NCBI RefSeq assembly: GCF_004329815.1 | Contig: NZ_SJPE01000009.1 | Span: forward strand, 59,691 to 123,690 | Direction: 5' to 3' | DNA: 64,000 bases | From: Flavobacterium silvisoli | GTDB lineage: Bacteria; Bacteroidota; Bacteroidia; Flavobacteriales; Flavobacteriaceae | In this document: positions 25,792 through 34,452 of the stretch, piece by piece | Position numbering within the stretch: the first letter of the stretch is position 1 | Layout of the letters: every line of letters starts with the position of its first letter | Position numbers and translations under genes: made by a program | Notes under the pieces: model-generated | The model's database searches: none | What the model was told of the DNA's origin: nothing | What the model saw: the letters and a program-made list of their open reading frames with translations, nothing else

Positions 25792-26643
25792 CTAAACGGC
25801 CTTTACTATTTCAGCAAAAGTACCTTTTTTATCGATAATTTTCAGGTCAAACAACTGATTTTGAATTTTGTTTAACACATTTTCCTGCAGTGGTTTTTGC
25901 GACCATTGTGTTACGGATAACCATTCCTGAATGTCTTCGGTTTTTTGATGGTATTTAGAGGCTAAAGTCTTATCAATGCTCGGGATGTTTTTAAAATCGG
26001 CTGTAGTGGTATTGATAATCTCAAGTAGTAATGCAACGGTTTGAAAATGCTCTTTCAGGAATTCGTTTCGAACGGCTATTACAAAACAAGGCCACGGTGT
26101 AGGGCAATCGGCTATGCGACGGAAAACACCTTTGTCTACGAGAGGCTTAGTCATAAAACGCTCCCACATAAAGTAATCGGCTGTGCCTTTTGTGAGGGCT
26201 TCAACCGCTCCGTCTATGGTATTTACAATTTCAAATTGCAGTTTTTGGGTATCCCATTTTTGATTTTGGGCATTGACATAGGTCATCAGATGCGAGCCCG
26301 AACCGTAACGTGAAATTGCCACTTTGGTGTTTTCCAAATCGGCTAATGTTTCGTAATCTGAACCAGCTCCCACGTGAATTCCCCATATCAGGGGGCTTTC
26401 TACATATACCTGAACGATAGTGCTGGGATTGCCTCCAATGATGTCTTTTACGATGCCTTCGGTCAGAATGACTGCTATATCTGTTTGATTGTCTCGTAAC
26501 ATTTGGCACATTTTTCCGGTACCTTCGGGTACATCGGTCCATTGCAAGTTGATGCCGGCTTTTTCAAATTCGCCTCCTTCGATACTGAGGTGCCACGGTA
26601 AATTGAAATGTTCGGGAACGCCAGCTATTCGTACTGTTTTCAT
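25792..26643 (-). CDS. Ca3427-like periplasmic-binding-fold protein lacking a signal peptide
   Basis: A 283-residue type 2 periplasmic-binding-protein fold related to the NMT1/THI5 and Candida Ca3427 proteins. Recognisable segments are MKTVRIAGVPEHFNLPWHL, VPEGTGKMCQMLRDNQTDIA, AVILTEGIVKDIIGG, VAISRYGSGSHLM, ADYFMWERFMTKPL and PTPWPCFVIAV. Unlike transporter binding proteins it begins directly with the first beta strand, with no signal peptide or lipobox, so it should be cytoplasmic. No ABC permease or ATPase gene lies nearby. It may bind a small metabolite or act as an enzyme; the ligand is unknown. Confidence 0.85.
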   Translation of the reverse strand: MKTVRIAGVPEHFNLPWHLSIEGGEFEKAGINLQWTDVPEGTGKMCQMLRDNQTDIAVILTEGIVKDIIGGNPSTIVQVYVESPLIWGIHVGAGSDYETLADLENTKVAISRYGSGSHLMTYVNAQNQKWDTQKLQFEIVNTIDGAVEALTKGTADYFMWERFMTKPLVDKGVFRRIADCPTPWPCFVIAVRNEFLKEHFQTVALLLEIINTTTADFKNIPSIDKTLASKYHQKTEDIQEWLSVTQWSQKPLQENVLNKIQNQLFDLKIIDKKGTFAEIVKAV

Positions 26644-26664
26644 TTTATACTGAATTTATAGTAG

Positions 26665-27192
26665 CTATATAGTGTTGTTTGGCAATTCGTACCAATAATA
26701 GGTTATGCCGTCATCGGTATATTGATTTTTTTGCTGCATGCCCAGTTTTTGTAAAATGCGGTTGGAACCGGTGTTGTCAACGTGTACCATAGCATACAAA
26801 GTGGGGATTTTCATTTCCTGAAGCGCATAAGTAACCCAAGCTTGTGCCGCTTCAAAAGCATAGCCATTTCCCCAGTGCTTTTCCTGAAGACGATAGCCAA
26901 TGTCATAAAAGTTGACATGGTTGTTTTCTTCTTCGGTGATGAATTTTAGTCCGGCCCAGCCGATTACTTCTTGGCTGTTTTTCAGTTCAACAACAAAACG
27001 ACCGATGCCATTTTGGAGGTATTGATTTCGAATGCTCTCGATATAGGCCAAGCACTGTTCGATAGCAGTCACAGGTTTATTACCCAAGTATAAATGTACG
27101 TTGGGGTTGCTGTCTAAGGCAAACATGGCTTGGGCATCTGAAAATTCAAACGGCCTTAAGAGTAATCGCGGTGTTTCTAATTGTAAGTTCAT
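26665..27192 (-). CDS. GNAT-family N-acetyltransferase (RimJ/RimL-like)
   Basis: A 175-residue acetyltransferase that begins LETPRLLLRPFEFSDAQAMF, the usual RimJ/L opening. It has the acetyl-CoA-binding loop LQEKHWGNGYAFEAAQAW (R/Q-x-x-G-x-G/A-type) and the C-terminal helix VDNTGSNRILQKLGMQ. The substrate could be a ribosomal protein N-terminus or a small metabolite. It follows the nucleoside phosphorylase gene on the same strand; the gap between them is filled by a structured repeat element. Confidence 0.88.
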   Translation of the reverse strand: MNLQLETPRLLLRPFEFSDAQAMFALDSNPNVHLYLGNKPVTAIEQCLAYIESIRNQYLQNGIGRFVVELKNSQEVIGWAGLKFITEEENNHVNFYDIGYRLQEKHWGNGYAFEAAQAWVTYALQEMKIPTLYAMVHVDNTGSNRILQKLGMQQKNQYTDDGITYYWYELPNNTI

Positions 27193-27201
27193 CTTTTTTT
27201 T

Positions 27202-27280
27202 AGCCCCGATAGCAGTGGAAATCCTTTGTTCTGAACTTGTTTCAGAACAAAGATTGCAACGTATAGCGGGTAACAGCTCC
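27202..27280 (+). ncRNA. Structured junction element, Flavo-1-like (element orientation +)
   Basis: The gap between the phosphorylase stop (27288) and the GNAT start (27192) is one element. It reads AGCCCCGATAGCAG ... GTATAGCGGG ... CAGCTCC. In the middle is a perfect 12-bp stem CTTTGTTCTGAA (27224-27235) / TTCAGAACAAAG (27241-27252) with a 5-base loop. The flanking GC-rich blocks are shared in aligned form with the element at 57511-57580. I recall blocks of this type as common in Flavobacterium intergenic regions and connect them tentatively with the Flavo-1 RNA motif. In the transcript of the two leftward genes it is the complement that would fold. Confidence 0.5.
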
Positions 27281-27287
27281 TAAATAT

Positions 27288-28154
27288 TTATTCTGCTAAT
27301 TTATCTAATGCATAAGCAATCAAAGCATCTACGGCTTTGTATGGGTCTTCGCTGAAAGTTCCGGTGGCTCTGTTGGCAATAATGGCGTTGAGCGACAGAC
27401 ACTCGTGTCCTAATAATTTGCCCAAGCCGTAAATAGCTCCCGTTTCCATTTCCAGGTTGGTCATTTTGATGCCTTGGTATTCGAAACTGTCCATCTTAGC
27501 GTTCAGTTCAGGGTCCTGAATTTCCAAGCGCAATACGCGACCTTGTGGTCCGTAAAATCCGCCGGCTGTACCGGTAAATCCTTTAAAAATTTGGTCGCTT
27601 TCGATTCTTTTTTCTAGAGCTTCCGAACACTTGATTACGTAAGGACGTCCTTTTCTCATATCCCAATTGGTTTGTGTGATGAAGGCATCTTCCATGTCTT
27701 TTTCAGAAATGTCATCAATCAAATAGGAGCGAAGCATGTTGTCTAATCCCAATCCGTATTTACTCATTACCATGCTGTCACACGGGATGTCTGCTTGTAA
27801 GGAGCCTGAAGTTCCGATGCGGACAATGTTTAATGAGGTCAGTTTCTCTTTTGGTTTACGGGTAGCCAGGTCGATGTTGACTAAGGCGTCCAATTCGTTC
27901 ATAACGATATCAATATTGTCGGGTCCAATTCCGGTTGACATTACCGTCATTCTTTTGCCTTTGAAATATCCGGTTTGCGTTTTGAATTCGCGTTTTTGGG
28001 TAGAGAATTCGATGCTGTCAAAGAATTGCGTAATTTTTTCTACTCTGTTTTGATCGCCGACAAAGATGATGTCGTGAGCAATATGTTCGGGTTTTAGGTT
28101 TAAGTGATAGACGCTTCCGTCAGGGTTTAAAATTAATTCAGATGATTGTATCAT
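27288..28154 (-). CDS. Nucleoside phosphorylase (uridine/purine phosphorylase family)
   Basis: A 288-residue PNP/UDP-family enzyme that cleaves nucleosides with phosphate in salvage. The phosphate-binding N-terminal loop is GDQNRVEKI. The block VMSTGIGPDNIDIVMNEL and the phosphate loop VRIGTSGSLQADIP follow. The substrate segment NLEMETGAIYGLGKLLGH carries the family Glu-Met-Glu motif. Specificity between uridine and purine nucleosides cannot be decided with certainty; uridine phosphorylase-like is my first choice. It is upstream of the GNAT gene on the same strand. Confidence 0.88.
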   Translation of the reverse strand: MIQSSELILNPDGSVYHLNLKPEHIAHDIIFVGDQNRVEKITQFFDSIEFSTQKREFKTQTGYFKGKRMTVMSTGIGPDNIDIVMNELDALVNIDLATRKPKEKLTSLNIVRIGTSGSLQADIPCDSMVMSKYGLGLDNMLRSYLIDDISEKDMEDAFITQTNWDMRKGRPYVIKCSEALEKRIESDQIFKGFTGTAGGFYGPQGRVLRLEIQDPELNAKMDSFEYQGIKMTNLEMETGAIYGLGKLLGHECLSLNAIIANRATGTFSEDPYKAVDALIAYALDKLAE

Positions 28155-28196
28155 GATTGTAATGTGTTTATTCGTTTTGAGTATATTGTTTTATGA

Positions 28197-28529
28197 TTAG
28201 CCGCCAACGCGTTTGGTTTTAAACCCTTTGGTGGTCAGGATGTTCATTATTTTATCGCGGTAATCTCCTTGTATGATGATGGCTCCGTCTTTAAAAGTAC
28301 CGCCAACACTGAGTTTGGTTTTTATTTCTTTGGCCAAAACTTTAAAATCTTCATCGCTGCCTTCATAACCTTCAATAATGGTAATGGGCTTGCCTTTTCG
28401 TTTTTCGTACTTGCAAATCACAGGTTCTTTTTGAATGAAGAGTTCGTGATTCTCAACAGCAGTTTCTTCCGGCTCGTTTGCGGGCTCATGATCGGGGAAG
28501 AGTTTCTTTAGTTGTTCCTGTAAATCCAT
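28197..28529 (-). CDS. SUI1/YciH-family translation initiation factor
   Basis: A 110-residue protein. The C-terminal ~65 residues form an eIF1/SUI1 fold: KPITIIEGYEG, LAKEIKTKLSVGGTFKDG and IIIQGDYRDKIMNILTTKGF. The N-terminus is an acidic linker. The frame extends 15 codons upstream to 28574, but that part is encoded by an inverted repeat and has no resemblance to the family; MDLQEQLKKLFPD at 28529 is the natural start. YciH-like proteins affect initiation fidelity in bacteria. The gene is downstream of the 2OG oxygenase gene on the same strand, separated by a repeat. Confidence 0.87.
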   Translation of the reverse strand: MDLQEQLKKLFPDHEPANEPEETAVENHELFIQKEPVICKYEKRKGKPITIIEGYEGSDEDFKVLAKEIKTKLSVGGTFKDGAIIIQGDYRDKIMNILTTKGFKTKRVGG

Positions 28530-28540
28530 ATAGTGTCTTT

Positions 28541-28597
28541 GAAATTCCAAAAAACAAATTCCAAATCCCAACAATTACATTGGAATTTGGAATTTAA
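28541..28597. repeat. Junction inverted repeat with 7-nt units (AAATTCC)
   Basis: The left arm is four consecutive 7-nt units, AAATTCC, AAAAAAC, AAATTCC, AAATCCC (28542-28569), then AA. The right arm is TT plus GGAATTT, GGAATTT (28580-28595). The core 16-bp arms pair with a single mismatch across an 8-base loop. The element lies 18 bases after the oxygenase stop and 12 bases before the SUI1 start. Confidence 0.7.
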
Positions 28598-28615
28598 GTA
28601 TTTGACTTTCCTTGT

Positions 28616-29566
28616 TTACTTTTTAAGTCCTAATTCTACCAATCGTTCGTCAAGGTATTCTCCGGCAGTAATGTCTTCAAATCCTTTCGGATGGTCGGCG
28701 TCAATGCACTTTTCCAAACAGTTCAAAGGCATGTCGCTCACCGGGTGCATGAAGAACGGAATGGAGTAACGAGAAGTACCCCACAATTCTCTCGGCGGAT
28801 TGACTACCTGATGAATAGTGGACTTCAGTTTGTTATTGGTGTGACGCGAAAGCATATCGCCCACATTAATCATCAACTCGTCAGGTTGTGCCATGGCATC
28901 AATCCATTCGCCGTCGTGATTTTGCACTTGTAATCCTTTCCCTTGTGCTCCCATTAAAAGAGTAATCAGGTTGATATCGCCGTGGGCGGCAGCACGAACG
29001 GCTCCGTCTTTAGGTTCATCAGTGATGGGCGGATAGTGAATAGGTCTTAGGATACTGTTACCGTCTTTGATGTAGTTATCAAAATAAAATTCATCCAAAC
29101 CAATGTACAATGCTAAAGCTCTTAAGACATAAACACCTGTTTTTTCAAGCATTCTGTAGGCTTCTTTACCCACTTCGTTAAAGCGTGGTAACTCTGCAAC
29201 TTCTACATTGTCAGGATACTCATGAGCATACTTTGATCCTTCGCTAACGTACTGGCCAAAATGCCAAAATTCTTTCAAGTCACCGGCTGAACGTCCTTTG
29301 GCATGTTCTTTACCAAAAGAAACATAACCACGCTGTCCGCCAATGCCCGGAATTTCATATTTTGCTTTGGTTTCAAGGGGTAGTGAAAAGAAGTTGCGCA
29401 CTTCTGCATACAAGTCCTCTACCAATTTGTCATCTAAAAAATGACCTTTTAACGCTACGAAGCCGATATCTTCATAAGCTCTTCCGATTTCATTTACAAA
29501 TTTTTGTTTACGTGCCGGATCATCCGACAGGAAATCACGTAAGTCAACACTTGGAATTTGTTGCAT
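28616..29566 (-). CDS. 2-oxoglutarate/Fe(II)-dependent oxygenase (isopenicillin N synthase-like)
   Basis: A 316-residue non-haem iron oxygenase. The N-terminal DIOX_N region begins IPSVDLRDFL; the jelly-roll domain carries the facial triad HGD (about H195, D197) with HGDINLITLL and a second histidine in STIHQVV (about H250). The 2-oxoglutarate anchor is R-Y-S near residue 265 (SRYSIPFFM). The surrounding pattern matches bacterial relatives of plant flavonol synthase/IPNS-type enzymes. The substrate is unknown and no biosynthetic cluster is adjacent. It is divergent from the E1 dehydrogenase gene. Confidence 0.9.
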   Translation of the reverse strand: MQQIPSVDLRDFLSDDPARKQKFVNEIGRAYEDIGFVALKGHFLDDKLVEDLYAEVRNFFSLPLETKAKYEIPGIGGQRGYVSFGKEHAKGRSAGDLKEFWHFGQYVSEGSKYAHEYPDNVEVAELPRFNEVGKEAYRMLEKTGVYVLRALALYIGLDEFYFDNYIKDGNSILRPIHYPPITDEPKDGAVRAAAHGDINLITLLMGAQGKGLQVQNHDGEWIDAMAQPDELMINVGDMLSRHTNNKLKSTIHQVVNPPRELWGTSRYSIPFFMHPVSDMPLNCLEKCIDADHPKGFEDITAGEYLDERLVELGLKK

Positions 29567-29617
29567 ACTAAAACTTTTTTGTTAATAACTCCGATTGGAA
29601 ATCGCCAACCATAACTA

Positions 29618-29652
29618 CAAATGTAACGAATATTTAAATATAAAAAACCAAA
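29618..29652 (-). promoter_or_regulatory. Bacteroidota-type promoter for the 2OG oxygenase
   Basis: On the minus strand, TTTGG (29652-29648), a 22-base spacer and TACATTTG (29625-29618), a full TAnnTTTG match about 50 bases upstream of the start codon. Confidence 0.55.
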
Positions 29653-29715
29653 GTTATCAACAATAAAAGCCTCTTAATATTGAATTTTAACTAGTCTGGT
29701 TTGGACTAAATTGTT

Positions 29716-29723
29716 TACTTTTG
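29716..29723 (+). promoter_or_regulatory. -7 promoter box (TACTTTTG) for the E1 dehydrogenase
   Basis: An exact TAnnTTTG match 26 bases before the ATG at 29750. It lies inside the in-frame upstream extension of the gene, which begins with TTG at 29711, and so argues for the ATG start. Confidence 0.5.
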
Positions 29724-29749
29724 GGCGACTTTTAAAAAGAATACATCAG

Positions 29750-31726
29750 ATGAATTTTGACAGAAAAGAATTATCCAATAGCCAGTTGTTAGATCTGTAT
29801 CGGAGGCTGCTTAAGCCCAGATTAATAGAAGAAAAAATGTTGATTTTGCTGCGTCAGGGAAAAGTATCTAAATGGTTTTCCGGAATTGGACAGGAAGCTA
29901 TATCCGTAGGGATTACCGCTGCCTTGGATAAAGACGAATACATTTTGCCGATGCACCGCAACTTGGGTGTGTTTACAAGCAGGGACATTCCGTTGCACCG
30001 CTTGTTTTCACAATGGCAGGGAAAGAAATCAGGATTTACTAAAGGGCGCGACCGTTCGTTTCATTTTGGTACACAGGAGTTTAAAATCATTGGGATGATA
30101 TCGCATTTGGGACCTCAAATGGGGGTTGCCGATGGTATTGCATTGGCCAATAAATTAAAAAAGAACGGCAAAGTTACGGCGGTATTTACCGGAGAAGGGG
30201 CAACTTCCGAAGGCGATTTTCACGAAGCTTTGAATATTGCTTCGGTATGGGATTTGCCGGTTTTGTTTGTCATCGAAAATAACGGTTATGGTTTGTCAAC
30301 GCCTACCAATGAGCAATACCGATGCGAAAACCTGGCCGACAAAGGGAAAGGGTATGGCATGGAAAGTCACATTATTGATGGTAACAATATTTTGGAAGTT
30401 TTTACTAAAATAGCGGAATTGAAAGCTTCAATGATTGAGAATCCGCGTCCGGTTTTGCTGGAATTTAAAACGTTCCGTATGCGTGGACATGAAGAGGCGA
30501 GCGGAACCAAATACGTGCCACAGGAATTGATGGATATGTGGGCCATTAAAGATCCGATTTCAAATTACAGAAACTACTTGTTGCAAATAAGTGTGCTGTC
30601 TGAGGAGGAGGACGAAAAAATGAAAGCAGCCATCAAAGCGGAAATCGATGAACATTGGGCAATTACTCAGGCCGAACCCGAGTGTGAAGCCAATTTAGCC
30701 GAAGAGCTCGATGATATGTATGCTCCTTATGATTTTGAAGTATTTAATCCTTCAGCTGATGTGCAAAACATAAGAGTAATTGATGCCATTTCTTCGGCAT
30801 TGCGCCAATCTATGGAACGCCACGAAAACCTGGTCATTATGGGACAGGATATAGCCGAGTATGGCGGAGCTTTTAAAATAACGGATGGCTTTGTAGCTCA
30901 ATTTGGTAAAGACAGAGTACGCAATACGCCTATTTGTGAGAGTGCCGTAGTATCTGCTGCAAACGGGTTATCTATTAACGGACACAAAGCGGTTGTTGAA
31001 ATGCAGTTTGCTGATTTCGTGTCGACCGGCTTTAATCCGATAGTTAACTTATTGGCTAAACAACACTATCGTTGGAATGAAAAATCCGATGTAGTGGTGC
31101 GTATGCCTTGTGGTGGAGGAACTCAGGCAGGACCATTCCATTCGCAAACCAACGAAGCTTGGTTTACCAAAACACCGGGATTGAAAGTTGTTTATCCGGC
31201 TTTTCCGTATGATGCCAAAGGATTGCTCAATACGGCGATTAACGATCCGAATCCGGTAATGTATTTTGAGCACAAACAACTGTACCGTAGCGTTTACCAA
31301 GATGTACCGACTGATTATTACACGATTCCGTTTGGTAAAGCTGCTCTTTTGAAAGAAGGAAATCAGGTGACTATTATTTCCTTCGGCGCAGGAGTTCACT
31401 GGGCTTTAGAGACTTTGGCTAAACATTCTGACATCGATGCTGATTTGATTGATTTGCGCAGTTTACAGCCGCTGGATACAGAAACAATTTTTGCTTCGGT
31501 TAAGAAAACCAATAAAGTGATTATTTTACAGGAAGATACTTTGTTTGGAGGTATCAGTAGCGATATTTCAGCTTTGATTACAGAACATTGTTTTGAGCAT
31601 TTGGATGCGCCGGTACGCCGGGTGGGTAGTTTGGAAACGGCTATTCCTTTTGTGAAAACATTAGAAGATCAATATCTGCCAAAACAACGCTTTGAAAGCA
31701 CTTTGTTGGAGTTAATGGCTTACTAG
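29750..31726 (+). CDS. 2-oxoacid dehydrogenase E1 component, fused alpha and beta subunits
   Basis: A 658-residue thiamine-diphosphate enzyme that carries E1-alpha (about residues 1-325) and E1-beta (about 340-658) in one chain. The alpha part has the ThDP motif [14 protein letters not shown] ... [12 protein letters not shown] and the loop GRDRSFHFG. The beta part starts [14 protein letters not shown] and contains [20 protein letters not shown] and [15 protein letters not shown] segments. It fits branched-chain 2-oxoacid dehydrogenase or a related pyruvate/acetoin-type enzyme; the E2 and E3 genes are not adjacent. The start is taken at ATG 29750 because the extension to 29711 overlaps a promoter box. 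Confidence 0.92.
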   Translation: MNFDRKELSNSQLLDLYRRLLKPRLIEEKMLILLRQGKVSKWFSGIGQEAISVGITAALDKDEYILPMHRNLGVFTSRDIPLHRLFSQWQGKKSGFTKGRDRSFHFGTQEFKIIGMISHLGPQMGVADGIALANKLKKNGKVTAVFTGEGATSEGDFHEALNIASVWDLPVLFVIENNGYGLSTPTNEQYRCENLADKGKGYGMESHIIDGNNILEVFTKIAELKASMIENPRPVLLEFKTFRMRGHEEASGTKYVPQELMDMWAIKDPISNYRNYLLQISVLSEEEDEKMKAAIKAEIDEHWAITQAEPECEANLAEELDDMYAPYDFEVFNPSADVQNIRVIDAISSALRQSMERHENLVIMGQDIAEYGGAFKITDGFVAQFGKDRVRNTPICESAVVSAANGLSINGHKAVVEMQFADFVSTGFNPIVNLLAKQHYRWNEKSDVVVRMPCGGGTQAGPFHSQTNEAWFTKTPGLKVVYPAFPYDAKGLLNTAINDPNPVMYFEHKQLYRSVYQDVPTDYYTIPFGKAALLKEGNQVTIISFGAGVHWALETLAKHSDIDADLIDLRSLQPLDTETIFASVKKTNKVIILQEDTLFGGISSDISALITEHCFEHLDAPVRRVGSLETAIPFVKTLEDQYLPKQRFESTLLELMAY

Positions 31727-31735
31727 ATTTTTATA

Positions 31736-31764
31736 AAAAAAGGCGCTGATTGAAGCGCCTTTTT
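31736..31764. terminator. Bidirectional rho-independent terminator
   Basis: A stem GGCGCT (31742-31747) / AGCGCC (31754-31759), flanked by an A run and a T run, lies between convergent genes. Confidence 0.85.
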
Positions 31765-31772
31765 CATTTGTT

Positions 31773-32171
31773 TTACTTTTTCTTTTTAGAATCGATGACT
31801 GCACCGGTTCCGGCACCAACGGCAGCACCTGCCAAGCCTCCAATAACCGCACCTTCACCTTTCTTTTTTGAAACCACAGCTCCTGTAACAGCACCTACTC
31901 CGGCACCGATGAGTGCTCCTTTGGCAGTATTGCTCATGCCTTTTTTCTTAGGAGTTTCAGCAGTACTGCTTTGTGCTGCCTGACGTTGTTTCGCTTCTTC
32001 TTGAGCCATCACGGTTTTCATGGAATCAATAGCTCTTTGTTTTTCCATTACCAGTTTCATAGAATCAACAGTAGCCTGTTTGGCTTTTTCCTGAGCAGCC
32101 TTTTCGGCGGCTACATCTTTACAGGATACTGCTATTAAAACCAGAACCATCAATAAGACTATTTTTTTCAT
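31773..32171 (-). CDS. Glycine-zipper lipoprotein (YMGG-like)
   Basis: A 132-residue lipoprotein (lipobox LIAVSCKD, C17). An Ala/Gln/Lys-rich helical region with repeats of the form DSMKxVM follows. A C-terminal glycine-zipper pair is present: GALIGAGVGAVTGAVVSKKKGEG ends the first half and AVIGGLAGAAVGAGTGAVIDSK the second (each shown here in part only). Such segments insert into or lie along membranes. The protein ends in a run of four lysines. A structural envelope role is likely but not shown. It is convergent with the E1 gene. Confidence 0.8.
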   Translation of the reverse strand: MKKIVLLMVLVLIAVSCKDVAAEKAAQEKAKQATVDSMKLVMEKQRAIDSMKTVMAQEEAKQRQAAQSSTAETPKKKGMSNTAKGALIGAGVGAVTGAVVSKKKGEGAVIGGLAGAAVGAGTGAVIDSKKKK

Positions 32172-32252
32172 GACGGTATAAATTATAAGTTAATACGTTA
32201 AAGTTATAAAATATATTATTGATTACAAAATGCCCAATTTTTAATTTAGCTT

Positions 32253-33878
32253 TTACTGTTTTAACAGTTTTTTATACTGTACGGAATTACCTTCCTGATT
32301 GCTGACTTTGATTTGTAAAATATAACTGCCGGCAGCAATAGTGGTATCAATATTTAAATTGATTTCATTTTGACCAAAGTTTACCTCTTGTTTTTGAGTC
32401 TGGTAAACTATTTTACCTGTAATATCTATTATTGAAAAAGTTACAATTGAATTGTGTAGTAAATAGAATGATGTGGTAATGTTTTTTGAAAATGGATTAG
32501 GGAAGACGGTCAGATTTGTAAATTGACTGCTTGGATTTGCAGTGCCTAAATCGGGATTGCAAACACTTGGTCCGATTGTACATACCCAATTGTTTTCAAT
32601 AGTACAAGTATCATCGCATCCGTCTCCATTTACCAAATTGCCATCATCACACTGTTCAGGAGCTGTCACATCTCCGTTTCCACAAGCTGTTGCTCTTAAA
32701 ACTTCTATAATACAAGTAGCAGAACAACCGTCGCCATTGACTTGATTTCCATCATCGCATTGTTCTCCGGCATTTACAACACCGTCACCACAAATACTTG
32801 TTGGAGCTTCGATAATACAAGTAGCGGAACAACCGTCGCCATTGACTTGATTTCCATCATCGCATTGTTCTCCGGCATTTACAACACCGTCACCACAAAT
32901 ACTTATTGGAGCTTCGACAGTACAAGTAGCGGAACAACCGTCGCCATTGACTTGATTTCCATCATCGCATTGTTCTCCGGCATTTACAACACCGTCACCA
33001 CAAATGCTTGTTGGAGCTTCGATAGTACAAGTAGCGGAACAACCGTCGCCATTGACTTGATTTCCATCATCGCATTGTTCTCCGGCATTTACAACACCGT
33101 CACCACAAATACTTATTGGAGCTTCGACAGTACAAGTAGCGGAACAACCGTCGCCATTGACTTGATTTCCATCATCGCATTGTTCTCCGGCATTTACAAC
33201 ACCGTCACCACAAATGCTTGTTGGAGCTTCGATAGTACAAGTAGCAGAACAACCGTCGCCATTGACTTGATTTCCATCATCACATTGTTCTCCGGCATTG
33301 ATAATACCATTGCCACAAACCACGATAGGAATGCAATTGCTTTGGCCTGTGCATGTATAACCGGATTCAGTTTGACAAGTGTTACTACAACCGTCACCAT
33401 TATTCATATTCCCATCATCACATTGTTCAGGATTCTGTACTATACCATCACCACAGACTGACATTCCCTGAGTGACATGATTTTGCCCCGCTGATTTATA
33501 ATTTAAATTTAAAAAAGTACTTAGTCTGTTGATAGAACCAAATCCTTTGAGTTGTTTGATGTCATAACTGTTAGAAGCGCAGATCAATATGGCTGGTACT
33601 GTACTTATTTTGTACAATGCCGCTATTTCTTTGCCCTGAATACTTTGGATATTAACCAAGTTCACATTATAATTTTGTTTTATCAAAGTTTGAAAAGCAA
33701 CATCTTTTTCGATACTTGTTTTCATTCCCTCACAATATGGACAATCAGGTCGATAAAAAAATAAAGCGGTAGCTTTTGACTTGTCAGGACTGTTTTGTAT
33801 ACAGTTCAAAAAATTTTCCTGTGCCAAAAGTGTGGCAGAAAAAAACAAAAACGTAATTAGTAAGGTAATTTTTTTCAT
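32253..33878 (-). CDS. Secreted thioredoxin-fold / DUF4215-repeat protein with T9SS type A sorting domain
   Basis: A 541-residue protein with a signal peptide (MKKITLLITFLFFSATLLAQ), then a thioredoxin-like domain (about 22-130) with a C46-P-Y-C49 pair in FFYRPDCPYCEGM. From residue 142 there are eight Cys-rich DUF4215 repeats (C-G-D-G-x-x-x-x-x-E-x-C-D-D-G-N). Units 2-7 (188-398) are nearly identical, 35-36 residues each. A C-terminal type A sorting domain follows (LTVFPNPFSKNITTSF ... IIDITGKIVYQ ... SYILQIKVSNQEGNS). The protein is exported by T9SS and presumably disulfide-rich; whether its CPYC works as a redox centre is unknown. It has no clear promoter box nearby. Confidence 0.85.
   Translation of the reverse strand: MKKITLLITFLFFSATLLAQENFLNCIQNSPDKSKATALFFYRPDCPYCEGMKTSIEKDVAFQTLIKQNYNVNLVNIQSIQGKEIAALYKISTVPAILICASNSYDIKQLKGFGSINRLSTFLNLNYKSAGQNHVTQGMSVCGDGIVQNPEQCDDGNMNNGDGCSNTCQTESGYTCTGQSNCIPIVVCGNGIINAGEQCDDGNQVNGDGCSATCTIEAPTSICGDGVVNAGEQCDDGNQVNGDGCSATCTVEAPISICGDGVVNAGEQCDDGNQVNGDGCSATCTIEAPTSICGDGVVNAGEQCDDGNQVNGDGCSATCTVEAPISICGDGVVNAGEQCDDGNQVNGDGCSATCIIEAPTSICGDGVVNAGEQCDDGNQVNGDGCSATCIIEVLRATACGNGDVTAPEQCDDGNLVNGDGCDDTCTIENNWVCTIGPSVCNPDLGTANPSSQFTNLTVFPNPFSKNITTSFYLLHNSIVTFSIIDITGKIVYQTQKQEVNFGQNEINLNIDTTIAAGSYILQIKVSNQEGNSVQYKKLLKQ
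32685..33317 (-). repeat. Six near-identical 105-bp tandem repeats (DUF4215 units)
   Basis: Coding repeat units 2-7 of the gene above. Units end alternately in TIEAPTS and TVEAPIS (then IIEAPTS, IIEV), giving a 210-bp higher-order period. Near-identity at DNA level implies recent duplication or ongoing homogenisation. Flanking units 1 and 8 are clearly diverged. Confidence 0.85.
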
Positions 33879-34452
33879 AAATTGTTTTTTTTGGATTTAG
33901 AGATTAATACTTTAGTTCTTGGCTTATAATTAATGTGCTGTTATGGATGAGTTTTTGGATCGGAAAAATTAATTAAAGTAAATTTACTAATTTTAATAGT
34001 TTGTTTTAAAGTATTTAAAATAGTTACTTACAAGTTATTAATAACCGTTAGGTGTAATTATTTGAAGTAAAATAAATGGATTAGATATTGGTAAATATTT
34101 TGAAATTCAGTGTTTTGGAGTAATGAAATAACCAATATCTATGTCAAATGGAGTAAAAAAATTAGAGCTTTAGAAGTTATAAGTTCTTTGAGTTGCAGAT
34201 TGGAAAATAAGTACGGCGATTGGAAGAAGATAAAAATGTCAGAATCAATTCAATTAGGTTTAGTTCAAACTGTTTATGTTAAATTAGAATAGCCTAAAAG
34301 AGTAAATCAAAAAGATTATAGATCGTAAACTTATATTTTTTAAAAATCAAATCACTTAATTAGCCCCAACTGGTTAAGGTATAAAAAAAGTATCCAAAAG
34401 TGATGAATGGTCTTACTCACGAACTAACTTTTAAACTATAATACTTCCGCAA
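33879..34452. other. 574-bp AT-rich gap without a supported gene
   Basis: This holds the upstream region of the repeat-protein gene (leftward) and the region behind the YwqK-like gene. It is strongly AT-rich. A GTG-started 60-codon frame (34110-34292, plus strand) is open but has no signal peptide, motif or recognisable resemblance; I do not call it a gene. I see no terminator hairpin, tRNA or repeat here. Confidence 0.6.

Noticed and set aside
32742..33461. Rightward 239-codon frame made of repeats opposite the DUF4215 array
   Set aside because: It exists only because the 105-bp coding repeats on the other strand lack stops in this frame; no signal, no start context and no protein-like pattern of conservation.
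34110..34292. GTG-started 60-codon frame in the 574-bp gap
   Set aside because: AT-rich, no motif, no promoter box, no neighbour that suggests a function; a real gene cannot be excluded but is unsupported.
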